Shown here: positions 1 to 10,903 of the stretch, one piece after another
Numbering within the stretch: position 1 is the stretch's first letter
How the letters are laid out: every line of letters starts with the position of its first letter
From: Halichondria panicea
Lineage: Eukaryota > Porifera > Demospongiae > Suberitida > Halichondriidae
NCBI RefSeq assembly: GCF_963675165.1
Contig: NC_087382.1
Location: 3,759,963 to 3,823,962, forward strand
Length of the DNA stretch: 64,000 nucleotides
Direction: 5' to 3'
Made by a program: the position numbers and the translations under genes
Notes under the pieces: generated by a model
What the model saw: only the letters and a program-made list of their open reading frames with translations
The model's database searches: none
What the model was told of the DNA's origin: nothing

Positions 1-149
1 AACAAGCACAATGCAGTATAGTTATTTGAAGTGCTTTAGCAATAGTTATAATTATACGTAGCTGCATCCACGGGCAGTTTAGCACTGATAGATCAAGACC
101 AATAGAACTATATATATATACATATATATATATAGTTTCATGCATGCAA

Positions 150-1049
150 AGACAAGACAGCTCTTCTTTATCTACCGATACAAGTCTAAACTTTTACATC
201 GTCAATTCCTCTACACAACAGTTGTTGTCATACTACTGAATGTAATCTACATTATATACCCGAGCACTGTTGATGTCGGTTGTCCTTTCTTTCAACAAAT
301 TGTAACTAGTTTAATTTGAATCGGTATTTGTTCTATGTGGAGATGATGCAAATGACAACCATCCATCTTCTACTCTTGTACAAACTCTGCAAGCACATGG
401 AAACAAGAACCATGCAATGACTACAGACACTTTGCTGTAATATTCGTCCACGCTTATGGCATGATGTGATGATTGTATATGCATTCAATTTGGCCTCCCA
501 TTACCGTTACTAATAGCTGAAGTAGTGGTGATGATAAAAACATTTTCAATGTTGGAATTCCTCATCGATGTGGAAATGAACTGCTTTATTAGACCCCTGT
601 GGGTATTCAACATACTACTGGGCCTGATATGCATAGTGTTGCTGGTGCTCTGGGGCTATAGATTGTGGAAGATTAATTTGTTAAAAAGTAAAGTGAAATT
701 TGTGTGCACTCAAATGGGCCACATACTGTTCGTTTTAGTCGTCTATATAATCTGGAACTTAATATGTTTGTTTTCATTCTTTCCTTATAATGGTATAGTA
801 CTTTCTGTTATGCGAACTTTTGCTCCAGTCTCCTTTGGTGTATATATTGTCATGAGTATACCAAAACTCCCCCAAAAAGTCACTACAGCAAAGGCCGAAG
901 TGTTTGCAACTAATCGCCATACCAACCCGCCCTCTACTAGAGTCAGCCTGCCTACAGATACAGCCGAACATGCTCCAAACTTTCTAAGCCCAAGCACATC
1001 AGAACCTTGAGAAGTGACTCCGCTAGTGAACAATGAAACCTTATTGTAA
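150..1049 (+). pseudogene. Receptor-family pseudogene (twin of 15092-16114)
   Basis: This is a nearly identical but dead copy of the intact gene at 15092-16114. The 5' leader runs into the body at about 168: the leader ending GACAAGACAG is fused to CTCTTCTTT, which in the intact copy lies after ATCTTGCAG. A deletion at the shared CAG therefore removed the start codon and TM1. Further damage includes a TGA in place of CGA in the second intracellular loop (about 418), an extra base near 478, small indels near 305-315, and TCA changed to TGA in the tail near 1008. The 3' two-thirds (from about 525) still reads as TM5-TM7 plus tail. Its helices are otherwise like those of the family. Confidence 0.85.
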
Positions 1050-1410
1050 TCTTGTACAAGCACGTTATATTTGTATACATATACATGCACACACAATACT
1101 ATAATGAAGTTATTGTCGCAAACCAATGTGCGTACTATAGCTCTACAGCCTTGTTAAAAAACTAGCTGTATATATATATACAGAGTTGAGAACCTGGCCA
1201 AGGTTGCCAGAAGTGCTTGAGGGCACAAAATACTGAAGTGAGTCATATAAGTCACATTACAAGCTTGTGTTCTACACTGGGGTATCAATTACATAATTAT
1301 TGTAAGATCAGACAACCTCTCATATTGTACGTGTTCACTATATTCATGCATGGGAGCACTGCATGCATGATGTTCACACAATCCTTCAATGTATACACAG
1401 GCTTGCCCCA

Positions 1411-1450
1411 TATATAAGCATACAGTCTTTGTCTAACACAATGCAGGTAC
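1411..1450 (+). promoter_or_regulatory. TATA box and initiator of receptor gene 1591
   Basis: TATATAAGCA at 1411 is followed about 25 bases later by GTCTAACACAATGCAG. The same arrangement precedes most copies in the array, so the conserved CTAACACAATGC is a good candidate initiator. Transcription start was not measured. Confidence 0.6.
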
Positions 1451-1590
1451 TGTAACATCAGAAGTGCTTTAGCAATATAGAACTAGCTATACATGTACCA
1501 AAGTCAAGCCTGACAGTTTAGTACTATATCTAGTAGACCAAGTCAAATCAAAAATCGAGGCACTGACTCAAGAATCTGACTACAAGGGAA

Positions 1591-2592
1591 ATGGATGGAC
1601 TAGATTATTATGAGGACAACAACACGAACTGTCTAAATATCAGCGAAAATGTGATAAATCAATTTCCAGTTCGTAAGATTTCTAGTATAATCAGCATACC
1701 ATTGCTATTGGTTCCCACATTGATCTTGCAGCTTTTCTTTATCTACCAATACAAGTCTACATTTCTACACCGTCAATTCCTCTACACAACAGTTGTTGTC
1801 CTACTACTGAATGTAATCAACATCGTATACCCGAGCAGTCTTAATCACTGTCCTTTGTCTTTACTTATTGTGTATAGATTGAATTGGTACTTTTACTATG
1901 TGGAAATGCTGCAAATAGCAACGATCCACCTTCTACTCTTGTACAAGCTCTGTAAGCACATGCAAACTAAAACCACGCAACGACTACAGACACTTTGCTG
2001 CAATATTCGTCCACGCCTGTGGAATGATGTGATGATAGTGTGTACTCAACTTGGTCTCCCATTACCCGTACTAATAGTTGACATTGTGGTGATATTGAAA
2101 ACAAATTCAGACGCCTTTACAATCAGGGAATATAATTATTTTTTTTTACCTCTGGTGGCAGTCAATACGCTATTAGGCCTGGTATGCATAGTCTTGCTGG
2201 TGGTCTGGTTTTGTATGTTGGTAAAGAAAAAATTGTTGAAAAGCAGAGCAAAATTTGTGTGCACTCAAATGGGTCACATATTAATCGTCTTAGTCGTCTT
2301 ATTAATCGCGAACACAGCTTATTTCTATTCAAATTATGTTAATTTTTCTCTTGCAGTATTTACTGCAGTACGAACAATTGCTCCGGTATCTTTTGGTGTG
2401 TATATTCTCATAAGTCTACCAAATCTCCAAAGGAAAATCACTACAAAGGCCCAAGTTCCTGCAACTAATCGCCACACCAATCCGCCCTCTACTAGAGTCA
2501 GCCTGCCTACAGATACAGCCGAACATGCTCCAAACTTTCTAAGCCCAAGTAACGCAGAATCTTCAGAAGTGACTCCACTAATAAACAATTAA
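1591..2592 (+). CDS. Seven-transmembrane receptor-like protein, array member, intact
   Basis: This is an intronless reading frame of 333 residues, starting at the ATGGATGGACTAGAT common to the family. Visible layout: a short N-terminus with N-glycosylation sequons (NNT, NIS); TM1 about 30-53; TM2 62-82; TM3 88-118 beginning at a CP pair; TM4 145-169 with a GLPLP core; TM5 184-211; TM6 222-245 after the basic KFVCTQMGH stretch; TM7 253-277 with PVSFGVYI; and a cytoplasmic tail 278-333. Intracellular loop 2 is Cys-rich (LCCNIRPRLW). I see no DRY or NPxxY, so it is not an ordinary rhodopsin-class receptor. The family is unrecognised and ligand and coupling are unknown. The tail ends SSEVTPLINN, which contains an E-x-x-x-L-I sorting-type motif. 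It is nearly identical to 16599-17600. Confidence 0.85.
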   Translation: MDGLDYYEDNNTNCLNISENVINQFPVRKISSIISIPLLLVPTLILQLFFIYQYKSTFLHRQFLYTTVVVLLLNVINIVYPSSLNHCPLSLLIVYRLNWYFYYVEMLQIATIHLLLLYKLCKHMQTKTTQRLQTLCCNIRPRLWNDVMIVCTQLGLPLPVLIVDIVVILKTNSDAFTIREYNYFFLPLVAVNTLLGLVCIVLLVVWFCMLVKKKLLKSRAKFVCTQMGHILIVLVVLLIANTAYFYSNYVNFSLAVFTAVRTIAPVSFGVYILISLPNLQRKITTKAQVPATNRHTNPPSTRVSLPTDTAEHAPNFLSPSNAESSEVTPLINN

Positions 2593-3244
2593 ACCCTTAT
2601 TGTAAAAAGAAGATGTTAATTTGTACACGTACATGCACACACATTACATGACAGTTTGAAAGTACTATCACAAACCAATGCATGAGTACTAGCTCCAGCC
2701 TTATTCATAAACTATATATATACTGACACTGCAAATAACTAGTGTTCAAGCTGGCGCTGTGCTAATGCCTCTCGCCATGTTTTTGCTTTCGCTCAAAAGT
2801 ATTAGAGTGTTATCTATAATGAATTTTATATTAAAGTTAGCTTATCTATATAAAGTCACTGAGAAGAAAAGACTTATTTACATGTTCTATTGTTGTTATT
2901 TATTGTATTATGTGGCTTACCAGGACCTCAAGAAAGAAGAAAATTGATTCTTCCAGGATCTGTAGTTCAGTGTATATAATATCTAAGAAGAAAAGACCTG
3001 TGTACATGCATATTGTTATCTATATTGTTATATGGTAGTGTTTTGTGGTTTACCAGGCCCTCAAGACAAAAATGATTCTGCCAGGAGAATCTGGATCTGG
3101 ATCTTGGATATCACACGTGGGAATGAGCGCGCATGCGCATTACATCCACAGGAATAATTAAAGGGTGTGTCCAAAGAGATCAATTTCACAAATGGCTACT
3201 GTACTGCTAGCTAGCTAGCTGTTTTAACAGATATTTTCTGAGTA
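2593..3244 (+). other. Array 3' flank and unique spacer, no gene
   Basis: The first 140 bases are the family's conserved 3' flank (TTGTACATGCACACACA and the GAGTACTAGCTCTAGCCTTATTCA block). After about 2740 the sequence is AT-rich and shows no convincing coding frame. Two diverged copies of an AAGAAAAGACTTATTTACATG-like stretch occur near 2866 and 2988. Confidence 0.5.
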
Positions 3245-3575
3245 TTGTAGCTAACAAAAGCTAGCGCTTTAGTGCAAGGCTAACTCATATGTTGAATAGA
3301 AAGTTTGTGCGGACAGATGATGCTATGAAAGATTCTGAAGAGACTGCAACAGCCTTCAATGTGAGTCAAACTAGCCGTAACTCGAGAAAGAAGCTTTAGT
3401 TTGCTAATCCACGAATCAAAATCCAAGAGAACGTGGCAAGAAGCCTATAGAAGCTGTTAGTTTTCGTCGCATTGCAACCGTTGAGCAGTTATAGCTGGAA
3501 TACACACACACACAGACAGACAGACAGCTTTACTGTATCCCTCGTGCGGCTACGCCTCGAGGCATAATAATAAAT
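3245..3575 (+). repeat. CA-tailed dispersed repeat, copy 1
   Basis: The segment contains AACTCGAGAAAGAAGC, ATCAAAATCCAAGAGAAC and AGAAGCCTATAGAA, then a CA/CAGA simple tail and a GC-rich end (CCTCGTGCGGCTACGCCTCG). Related copies lie at 45240-45740 in the same orientation and at 35491-35860 inverted. Size, simple-sequence tail and dispersal suggest a SINE-like or other non-autonomous element. No coding capacity is visible. Confidence 0.6.
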
Positions 3576-3614
3576 CTATCTTCTACTGTTGTACAAACTC
3601 TGCAAGCACATGGA
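3576..3614 (+). pseudogene. TM3-loop receptor fragment
   Basis: About 40 bases match the receptor TM3 end (ATCTTCTACT..TTGTACAAACTCTGCAAGCACATG) and stop abruptly at the next copy's upstream flank (ACACAATCTCCACTAT). The same truncation point recurs at about 10840 and 17925, so one ancestral deletion product seems to have been spread by duplication. Confidence 0.55.
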
Positions 3615-3689
3615 CACACAATCTCCACTATACCACATAATTACACGCCCTATATAATTATAAGCAAGTGTACAATCTTTGTCTAACCA

Positions 3690-3985
3690 AGAGCTCATAA
3701 ATAAAGAGAAGTAACTTCAGTGTATATGCTCGAAGTTCACGTTTTGTATAGTAATTGTCAGTGAAACCGCATTTCTTTATATGAAAAGCCACCAAACTAC
3801 AGGATTGTATTGTGTATAACAGGTATATTATAGGAATTCAACCTAGTACTTTAGTTTACAAATTCCCATTCTCCATATATGGCATTGCAGTCATAGCCAT
3901 GACGCTCCTATTTAAGGCTCCTGGTCTAACACAATGCATGCATGTATAGTAGCTACATTAGAAGTATTCTAGCAATAGCTGCATG
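3690..3985 (+). promoter_or_regulatory. Type-B upstream/promoter module
   Basis: This is a roughly 290-bp module that recurs upstream of several receptor copies (here, 9925-10215, 11993-12110 partial, 17985-18270, 29725-29945, 46880-47160). It begins near GAGCTCATAAATAAAGAG and includes GCCAGTGAAACCGCATTTC. It ends with GCTCCTATTTAAGGCTCCT, GGTCTAACACAATGCATG and GTAGCTACATTAGAAGTA. ATTTAAGG sits where the TATA box lies in the other promoter class. Confidence 0.55.
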
Positions 3986-4066
3986 CACACAAGTCAAAAC
4001 AGTTTAGTAATAGACAAAGTTAAGTCAAGAGAGGTACTGACTCAAGAATCTAACTATACAAGGGAA

Positions 4067-5130
4067 ATGGATGGGCAACTTTACATTTTGTCCAACAGTA
4101 CAAACTTGTACTTGGCTGTCATACTACTGAATGTAATCTACATTATATGCAAATGACAACCATCCATCTTCTACTCTTGTACAAACTTTGCAAGCACATA
4201 GAAACAAGAACCATGCAACGACTACAGACACTTTGCTGCAATATTCGTCCACGCTTATGGCATGATGTGATGATAGTGTGTATTCAACTTGGTCTCCCAT
4301 TACTGTTGGCAGAGTTGAGTGCTAGAACTAGCTAAGCGGCGGAGTCAGCTCAAGATTTGACAAGGATTTAACATTAAACAAGATAGACAAAAGTAACAAC
4401 TGACAAAACAGAGATCATACATGCACCAAAAACAAGAGAGACACACAGGGCCTCTTTACAACAAAGAATCTATTGTTAACACAAAAGGAGGCTCTGCTCC
4501 ACAGGAAGTAAATTAACCTACTTAACATTCCTATAACAGAAACCATAGCTACAGTACAAATTAACTAAGTAAACAATGTACACATTAGTCAAGTGCACAC
4601 ACATACACATAATAATAACAACAATTACCCATACTGAGATTGTGATAATATTGAAAACACTTTCAATTGATGAGGAACTCAGAAACTTGGAAATGAATGG
4701 TACTATTAGACCTCTGCTAGCAGTCAACATACTATTGGGCTTGATATGGACGATAATTATTAGTTGTTTTTGTATGCTGTGGAAACGAAATTTGTTAAGC
4801 AACAAAGTGAAGTTTGTGTGCACTCAAATGGGTCACATATTATTCGTCTTGGTCGTCTTTTTCATCTGGAATATAATTTATTTGTGTTCATTCTTTCCTT
4901 ATAGTATTATAGTAGTTTCTGTAATAAGAACATTTAGTCCGTTATCCTTTGGTGTGTACATTCTCATAAGTCTATCAAGTCTACAAAAAAAGTAACTACA
5001 AAGGTCCAAGTTCCTGCAACTAATCACCACACCAACCCACCCTCTACAAGAGTCAGCCTGCCTACAGATACAGCCAAACATGGTCCAAACTTTCTAAGCC
5101 CAAGCACAGCAGAACCTAATTAGCACTCTC
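4067..5130 (+). pseudogene. Receptor-family pseudogene with two deletions and an insertion
   Basis: The start ATGGATGGGCAACTTTAC is present. The N-terminus is then joined to TM2 sequence at about 4113 and TM2 to TM3 at about 4146, so TM1 and most of TM2-TM3 are missing. A foreign segment of about 320 bp (4308-4625), without family similarity, splits TM4. From 4626 the TM5-TM7 part is recognisable (residues like LLAVNILLGLIW and CTQMGHILFVLVV). The tail is then frameshifted after LQKK at 4993. The tail DNA through 5120 is still close to the family consensus. No functional product is expected. Confidence 0.85.
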
Positions 5131-5277
5131 TTATTTGTGTTATAGTTACAGCAAGCTAGCTAAGTTCTTGGTTACGAATTATCTATACATTGTATAGTTC
5201 CCACAATAGCACAATAGCACCTTATGAATAAACCACTTCCATGCACATGCACATTCCTTCACTCCCAGGCTCCTCCC

Positions 5278-5310
5278 TATAAAAGCAAGTCTTTGCTGAC
5301 ACAATGCATG
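5278..5310 (+). promoter_or_regulatory. TATA box and initiator (type A) of copy 5400
   Basis: TATAAAAGCAAGTCTTTG at 5278, followed by CTGACACAATGCATGCAG, is the type-A array promoter. Confidence 0.6.
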
Positions 5311-5399
5311 CAGTAGCTACATTAGAAGTATTTTATCAATATAACTAGCCAAAGTCAAGACAGTTTAGCAATATACTAATGAACCTGGCTGCAAGAAAC

Positions 5400-6415
5400 A
5401 TGGATATGAGCAAGATTACTATGCATGAGGACAACAATATCACCTGTTCAAATATCGGGATAAAAGATTTGGATTTGGAAATTCTAAGGATCTTCAGTAT
5501 AATAATTATACCGTTACTATTGGTTCCCTCATTGATCGTGCAGCTTTCCTTTACCCATCAGTACAAGTCTACATTTCTACATCGTCAATTCCTCTACACA
5601 ACAATTGTGACGATAATTATTACTGAATATCATTATTATTTTTTATATATCTTATATTTTATACGTACATTGGATGACGAGCATTGGTAATGCTGGCTGC
5701 TTTTGGTTTTTGTTTTTAAAATCAGTACTTATTATATGTGGAGATGACGCAAATAACAACCATCCATCTTCACCTCTTGTACAAACTCTGCAAGCACATG
5801 CAAATAGGAACCATACAGCGACTACAGACACTTTGCTGCAATATTCGTCCACGGCTATGGCATGAAGTGATAATCGCGTGTATTCAACTTAGTATCCCAC
5901 TACCCTTAGTTATAGCTGACATGGTGACCTTGAAAACAAATTTAATCTACACTTTAGAGGTGATAATTTGTTATAGTATTGTGCTGGCAGTCAACATACT
6001 ATTAGGCCTGATATGCACAGTCATACTGGTTCTTTGGTTCTGCATGCTGTGGAAAAGAAGATTGTTGAAAAGTAAAGCAAAATTTGTGTGCACTCAAATG
6101 GGCCACATATTATTCGTCTTAGCCGTCTTTTTCATCATTAACGTATTAACTGTGTATAAATTGTTCCGCCTTCGTTATATTAATACAATATTGGCTGCAA
6201 TGCAAACATTTCTTCCCGTATCATTTGGTGTGTATATTCTCATGAGCATACCAAGTCTACAAAGGAGAGTCACTACAAAGGCCCAAGTTCCTGCAACTAA
6301 TCGCCACACCAACCCGCCCTCTACTAGAGTCAGCCTGCCTACAGATACAGCCGAACATGCTCCAAGCCCAAGTACGGCAGGACCTTCAGAAGTGACTCCG
6401 CTAATAAACAATTAA
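5400..6415 (+). pseudogene. Receptor-family copy with a frame break in TM2-TM3
   Basis: The family start equivalent is ATGGATATGAGC at 5400; an in-frame ATG also occurs at 5379. The N-terminus, TM1 and TM2 start are readable to about 5610. The expected TM2-TM3 sequence is then replaced or scrambled to about 5735 and the frame changes. From 5738 the frame continues uninterrupted to 6415: TM3 to the full tail, ending SEVTPLINN. The tail lacks the NFL residues (HAPSPSTAG). I call it a pseudogene because the break removes the TM2-TM3 link. An assembly error or an unrecognised intron is a less likely alternative. Confidence 0.7.
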
Positions 6416-6613
6416 TTTGTAAAAAGAAGACGTTAATTTGTACATGCACACACAACGAGAAGACAGTAACTGTTTATAATGAAAGTATTATCACGAACGA
6501 ATGAGTACTATAATTATAATAGTAGCATTATTCAGAACTATATATCTGATACAGATAACTCAATCCTCATGCATATGATAATCAACTGCCCAAATAGTGG
6601 CAAGTCCGAAGTT

Positions 6614-6790
6614 GTGTACAATATAATGAAGGTCAGTAATTACGCTGAGATTGCAATTCTTGTGGCCTAGGGGTTAGATGATGGTGATGTCCAGTAACTT
6701 GTGTACTTAGTTAAAGTGCAAGGGTTTATTAACCAGTGTCATAAGTCCTTGGTTACACACAATGAGAACCTGAGTAGTTCCGGATCCTCA
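6614..6790 (+). repeat. Distal upstream module of the array
   Basis: A conserved stretch beginning near GAAGGTCAGTAATTACGCTG runs through TTGTGGCCTAGGGGTTAGAT and AACCAGTGTCATAAGTCCTT. Copies occur at about 19547-19700, 23065-23220, 32067-32225, 36310-36480 (diverged), 39640-39850 (diverged) and 49355-49500. Each lies 150-400 bp upstream of an array promoter, so it is part of the ancestral amplified unit. No coding frame is shared among the copies. Confidence 0.6.
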
Positions 6791-6851
6791 CACTAGCAAT
6801 TTATGAGAATAAGCCATTCTTACACAATATACCCAGGTGTATACTCCCCGC

Positions 6852-6890
6852 TATAAAAGCAAGCCTTTGTATACCATGCATTCAGTATAA
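6852..6890 (+). promoter_or_regulatory. TATA box of pseudogene copy 7005
   Basis: TATAAAAGCAAGCCTTTG at 6852 is the type-A promoter. The usual CTAACACAATGCATG initiator is altered to TATACCATGCATTCAG. Confidence 0.5.
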
Positions 6891-7004
6891 TTACAAATCA
6901 AAAGTACTTTAGCATAGCTGCATGCTGCACACAAGTCAAGACAGTTAGCACTAGACCAAGTCAAGTCAAGAGAGGTATATAAAAAAAAAATTATACTGAC
7001 TCAG

Positions 7005-7935
7005 GAATCTGACTACAAGACAACAATACAAACTGTTCAAATATCAGAAATCCAAGTAGTGAGGACCTTTAGTATAATTGACGTAGTGATATCGGTTCCC
7101 ATAGTGATCTTGCAGCTCTTCTTTATCTACCGGTCCAAGTCTACATTTCTACACCGTCAATTCCTCTACACAACAGTTGCTGTGCTACTAATATAATTAT
7201 ATAACGAACATTGTAAACCCAAGCACTATTGATGTTGGTTGTCCTTTTTTCTTTTATTAGGTACATAATTTATGTGGAGACATTGCAAATGACAACCATC
7301 CATCTTCTATACTCTTGTACAAACTTTGCAAGCACATGGAAACAAGAACCATGCAACGACTACAGACACTTTGCTGCAATATTCGTCCATGCTTATGGCA
7401 TGAAGTGATGATAGTGTGTATTCAACTTGGCCTACCATTACCCATACTAATAGCTGAGATTGTGGTGATATTGAAGACACATAGTTTTATGAATTTAGTC
7501 AACTTCATTGACATGGAAATAAATTCCATTTTTCTACCTATTGTGGCAGTCAACATACTACTAGACCTGATATGCATAGTGATGCTGGTGGTATGGTTCT
7601 GTATGTTGATAAGAGACAATTGTTTAAAAGCAAAGAAAACTTTGTGTGCACCCAAATTAGTCACATATTAATCGTTTTAGTCGTCTTATTAATCGGGAAT
7701 GTAGCTTATTTTTTATTCACGTTTTTATAATCCTTTTTTAGATTTTGCACTGCAACTATAGTTGTTATTGTATCTTTTGGTGTGTACATTCTCATAAGTC
7801 TACCATGCATGCAAGTCTACAAAGGAGAGTCACTACAAATTAAAGGCCCAAGTTCCTGCAACTAATCGCCACACCAACCCGCCCTCTACTATATAGAGTC
7901 AGCCTGCCTACAGATACTGACGAACATGCTCCTAA
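7005..7935 (+). pseudogene. Receptor-family pseudogene without start codon
   Basis: The leader ends GAATCTGACTACAAG and runs directly into ACAACAATACAAACTG, so the ATGGATGGACTAGA segment has been lost. Frameshifts follow in TM1-TM3 (for example AATATAATTATATAACG near 7190-7205). TM3-TM5 is readable at 7315-7671. An indel then shifts the frame after KTLCAPK, and small insertions disrupt TM7 (CATGCATG near 7804) and the tail (TTAA near 7840, ATAT near 7891). The tail is cut at GAACATGCTCCTAAGCC, where it folds back into the palindrome at 7906-7975. Confidence 0.85.
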
Positions 7936-7975
7936 GCCATATGGCTTAGGAGCATGTTCGTCTGTATCTGTAGGC
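7906..7975. repeat. 70-bp near-perfect palindrome made of receptor tail sequence
   Basis: Arms 7906-7940 and 7941-7975 are reverse complements with one mismatch in 35 bp and no spacer (centre CCATATGG). The sequence is the receptor tail segment CCTACAGATAC..GAACATGCTCC, first forward and then inverted. The right arm ends 7 bases before the ATG of the next copy. Confidence 0.95.
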
Positions 7976-7982
7976 AAGGGAA

Positions 7983-8992
7983 ATGGATGGACTACTGTAC
8001 TATGATGACAACAATACAAACTGTATGAATTTCAGTGAAAATCTGATAAAGGAGTATCTAGGTCTCAGGATCTTTGGTATAATCGGTATACCGTTGCTAT
8101 TAGTTCCCTCATTGATCTTGCAGTTCTTCTTTATCTACCGGTACAAGTCTACACTTCTACACCGTCAATTCCTCTACACAACAGTTGGTTGTCATACTAC
8201 TGAATGTGATCTACATTATATACTCGAGCACTGTTTATGTCGGTTGCCCTTTCTTTTACCTACTTGTGAATAGTTTGACGGTATTTGTTCTATGTAGAGA
8301 TGATGCAAATGACAACCATCCATCTTCTACTCTTATACAAACTCTGCAAGCACATGGAAACAAGAACTATGCAACGACTACAGACACTTTGCTGCAATAT
8401 TCGTCCACGCCTGTGGCATGATGTGATGATAGTGTGTATTCAATTTGGTCTCCCATTACCCGTACTAATAGCTGAAATTGTGGCGATATTGAAAACACAA
8501 ACAGTCTACTTTAAACATGACGTAGCATATTACTTTTTTCTACCTATTGTGGCAGTCAACATACTATTAGGCCTGATATGCATTGTCTTGCTGGTGGTCT
8601 GGTTCTGTATGATGATGAAGAGACAATTGTTGAAAAGTAAAGCAAAATTTGTGTGCACTCAAATTAGTCACATATTAATTGTCTTAGTCGTCTTATTAAT
8701 CGGGAATGCAATTTTTTTTTCAGATTATGATTATTCTCTTGTAGTTTTTTCTGCCCTGCGAGCAATTGCTCCGGTATCTTTTGGTGTGTATATTCTCATG
8801 AGCATACCAAATCTACGAAAGAAAGTCACTACAAAGGCCCAAGTTCCTGCAACTAATCGCCACACCAACCCGCCCTCTACTAGAGTCAGCCTGCCTACAG
8901 ATACAGCCGAACATACTCCAAACTTTCTAAGCCCAAGCACAGCAGAACCTTCAGAAGTGACTCCGCTAGTGAACAATGAAACCTTATTGTAA
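7983..8992 (+). pseudogene. Receptor-family copy with two frameshifts, promoter missing
   Basis: The family start ATGGATGGACTACTG lies at 7983. An extra G in GTTGGTTGTC (about 8187), relative to GTTGTTGTC in intact copies, shifts the frame. A 2-bp loss in GACGG (about 8279) against GAATCGG shifts it again, and the net change is not a multiple of three. From 8285 to 8992 TM3 through the complete tail is intact (ends SEVTPLVNNETLL). There is no leader, TATA box or initiator: the palindrome at 7906-7975 abuts the start. The copy is probably silent and dead. Its closest relatives by sequence are 15092 and 49674. Confidence 0.8.
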
Positions 8993-9319
8993 TCTATAGC
9001 TAGTATACAAGCACGTTATATTTGTAATTATATACATGCACACACAATGCTAATAAAGTAATTATCGCAAACCAATGAGTACTATATATAGCTCTAGCTG
9101 TATTCAGAAACTATAGCTAGTACGACAACATCTCTCATATAGACAGCCAACTGCCCATAGTGGCAAGTCCAAAACGTGAATACAATTACAAATTGTTCGA
9201 TATAAGCTATAGGGTGACTTCCACACAATCTTCCCTATATTCGGGCTCCCTCCTAATAAGCACAAGTCTTTGTCTAACACATGCAGTGCATGTAGTATAT
9301 ATAGCTACATATAATTATA

Positions 9320-9621
9320 CCAGAAATGCTTTTTCTTTAATCGGGAACAGAGAATTACGGTGGTTTCATGCAGGTTGGTCTTGTAGTAGTATTTGCAATA
9401 CGAACAATTGCTTCGGTATCTTTTGGTGCATGTATAATTATCATGAGGATACATACCAACTCTAAAAGAAAGTCACTACAAGAGCTTGTGCAACTAATCG
9501 CCACACCAACCCACCCTCTACTAGAGTCAGCCTGCCTACAGATACAGCCGAACATGCTCCAAACTTTCTAAGCCCAAGCACAGCAGAACCTTCAGAAGTG
9601 ACTCCGCTAGTAAACAATTAA
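9320..9621 (+). pseudogene. Receptor 3' fragment fused to an array leader
   Basis: A type-A-like upstream flank (TAATAAGCACAAGTCTTTGTCTAACAC at about 9254) and leader run to about 9330. The sequence then jumps to TM6-TM7 (TTTAATCGGGAACA, then GTATCTTTTGGTG). TM7 and the tail DNA to TCAGAAGTGACTCCGCTAGT are near consensus, but indels break the frame. Everything from the start codon to TM6 is missing. Confidence 0.8.
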
Positions 9622-10221
9622 ACCCTATTGTAAAAAGAATTGACGTTAATTTGTACATGCACACACACACAATGAGAGACAGTTTATAATGAAAGTACTA
9701 TCACAAACAAATGAGTACTAGTTCTATAGCCTTATTCAGAAACCATTCTTTATAATTATCTAGATAGACAAACTGCCTATAATACTTATAGTGGTAATTA
9801 CCTAAACTAATTACAAATTGTGTTCAATACAAGGGAAGATGTGCGTGTCCAGCAACTACACACAATCTCCACTACCACACATACACACACTAAGCATGCA
9901 TGCAAGCATACATGCAGTCTTGTCTAACCGAGAGCTCATAAATAAAGAGAATTAACTTCAGCGTATGCTCGAGGCTTACGTTTTGTATAGTAATTGCCAG
10001 TGAAACCGCATTTCTTTATATATGGAAAGCCATCAAACCGCAGGGCTGTATAACTGTGTATAGGGATTCAACCCACTTCAGTTTTACAAATTCTCATGCA
10101 TTATCCATATATGGCAATGCAGTCATAGCCACGACGCTCTTATTTAAGGCTCCTGGTCTAACACAATGCATGTAGTAGCTACATTAGAAGTATTCTAGCA
10201 ATAGCTGCATGTGCCAAAGTC
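9622..10221 (+). promoter_or_regulatory. Conserved 3' flank followed by a type-B upstream module
   Basis: 9622-9760 is the conserved 3' flank of the preceding fragment. From about 9925 to 10215 lies a complete type-B module with GCTCTTATTTAAGGCTCCTGGTCTAACACAATGCATG near 10135-10170. It now drives only the truncated fragment at 10222. Confidence 0.5.
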
Positions 10222-10575
10222 AAGACAGTTTAGAACAGTAAAGTGAAATTTGTGTGCACTCAAATGGGCCACATATTATTTGTCTTAGTCGTCTTTTTAA
10301 TGTGGAACATAACTAAGTTCTTATCAACTATTAAACATGAAGTGGTAGTACTTTCGGTAATAAGAACATTTAGTCCAGTATCTTTTGGTGTATATATTCT
10401 CATGAGTCTACCAAAGCTAAAAAAGAAAGTCACTACAAAGGCCCATGTTTGTGCAACTAATCGCCACACCAACCCGCCCTCTACTTTAGTCAGCCTGCTT
10501 ACAGATACAGCCGAACATGCTCCTAAGCCCAAGCACGGCAGGGCCTTCAGAAGTGACTCCACTAATAAACAAAAA
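10222..10575 (+). pseudogene. Receptor 3' fragment (TM6 to tail)
   Basis: The leader AGTCAAGACAGTTTAG is fused to AACAGTAAAGTGAAATTTG at TM6. TM6, TM7 and the tail are readable from 10237, but the tail is frameshifted after EHAPKPK because AACTTT is missing from CCAAACTTTCTAAGCCC. The first two-thirds of the gene is absent. Confidence 0.8.
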
Positions 10576-10644
10576 AGACACTACGTTATAACAGCTTACT
10601 GTATACGAATATATTTGCAGATGCATGCACACTCTAATAATAGT

Positions 10645-10845
10645 TACCGGTACAAGCCTAAATTTCTATACACCGTCAATTCCTCTACACAACAGATGAA
10701 CATTGTGTATACAAGCACTGTTGATGTTGCTTGTCCTTTATTTTCTTTATTTGTGAATAGTTTGGTTGAGCACATAATTTATGTGGAGATACTGCAAAAA
10801 ACAATAATCCATCTTCTATACTCTTGTACAAACTCTGCAAGCACA
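10645..10845 (+). pseudogene. Receptor fragment (end of TM1 to TM3)
   Basis: Starting at CCGGTACAAGCC, the sequence matches intracellular loop 1, TM2 (with a deletion), the CP-containing TM3 start and TM3 to CTCTGCAAGCACATC. It then switches to an upstream flank (GCACACAATCTTCACTAT). This is the same truncation point seen at 3614 and 17932. Confidence 0.75.
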
Positions 10846-10903
10846 TCGCACACAATCTTCACTATACTACACATACACACACTATTATAAGCAAGCGTAC
10901 AAT

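Larger units (their letters stand above)
1..2733 (+). repeat. Segmental duplication 1, copy A
   Basis: This block carries one receptor pseudogene and one intact receptor gene. It matches 14884-17889 nearly base for base through both genes and the DNA between them. The copies differ by indels. Copy A carries about 130 bp (around 1175-1305) absent from B. Copy B carries a duplicated promoter segment (16309-16475) and about 150 bp of extra 3' flank (17590-17742). The homology reaches the window edge, so the true left end is not seen. Confidence 0.85.
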
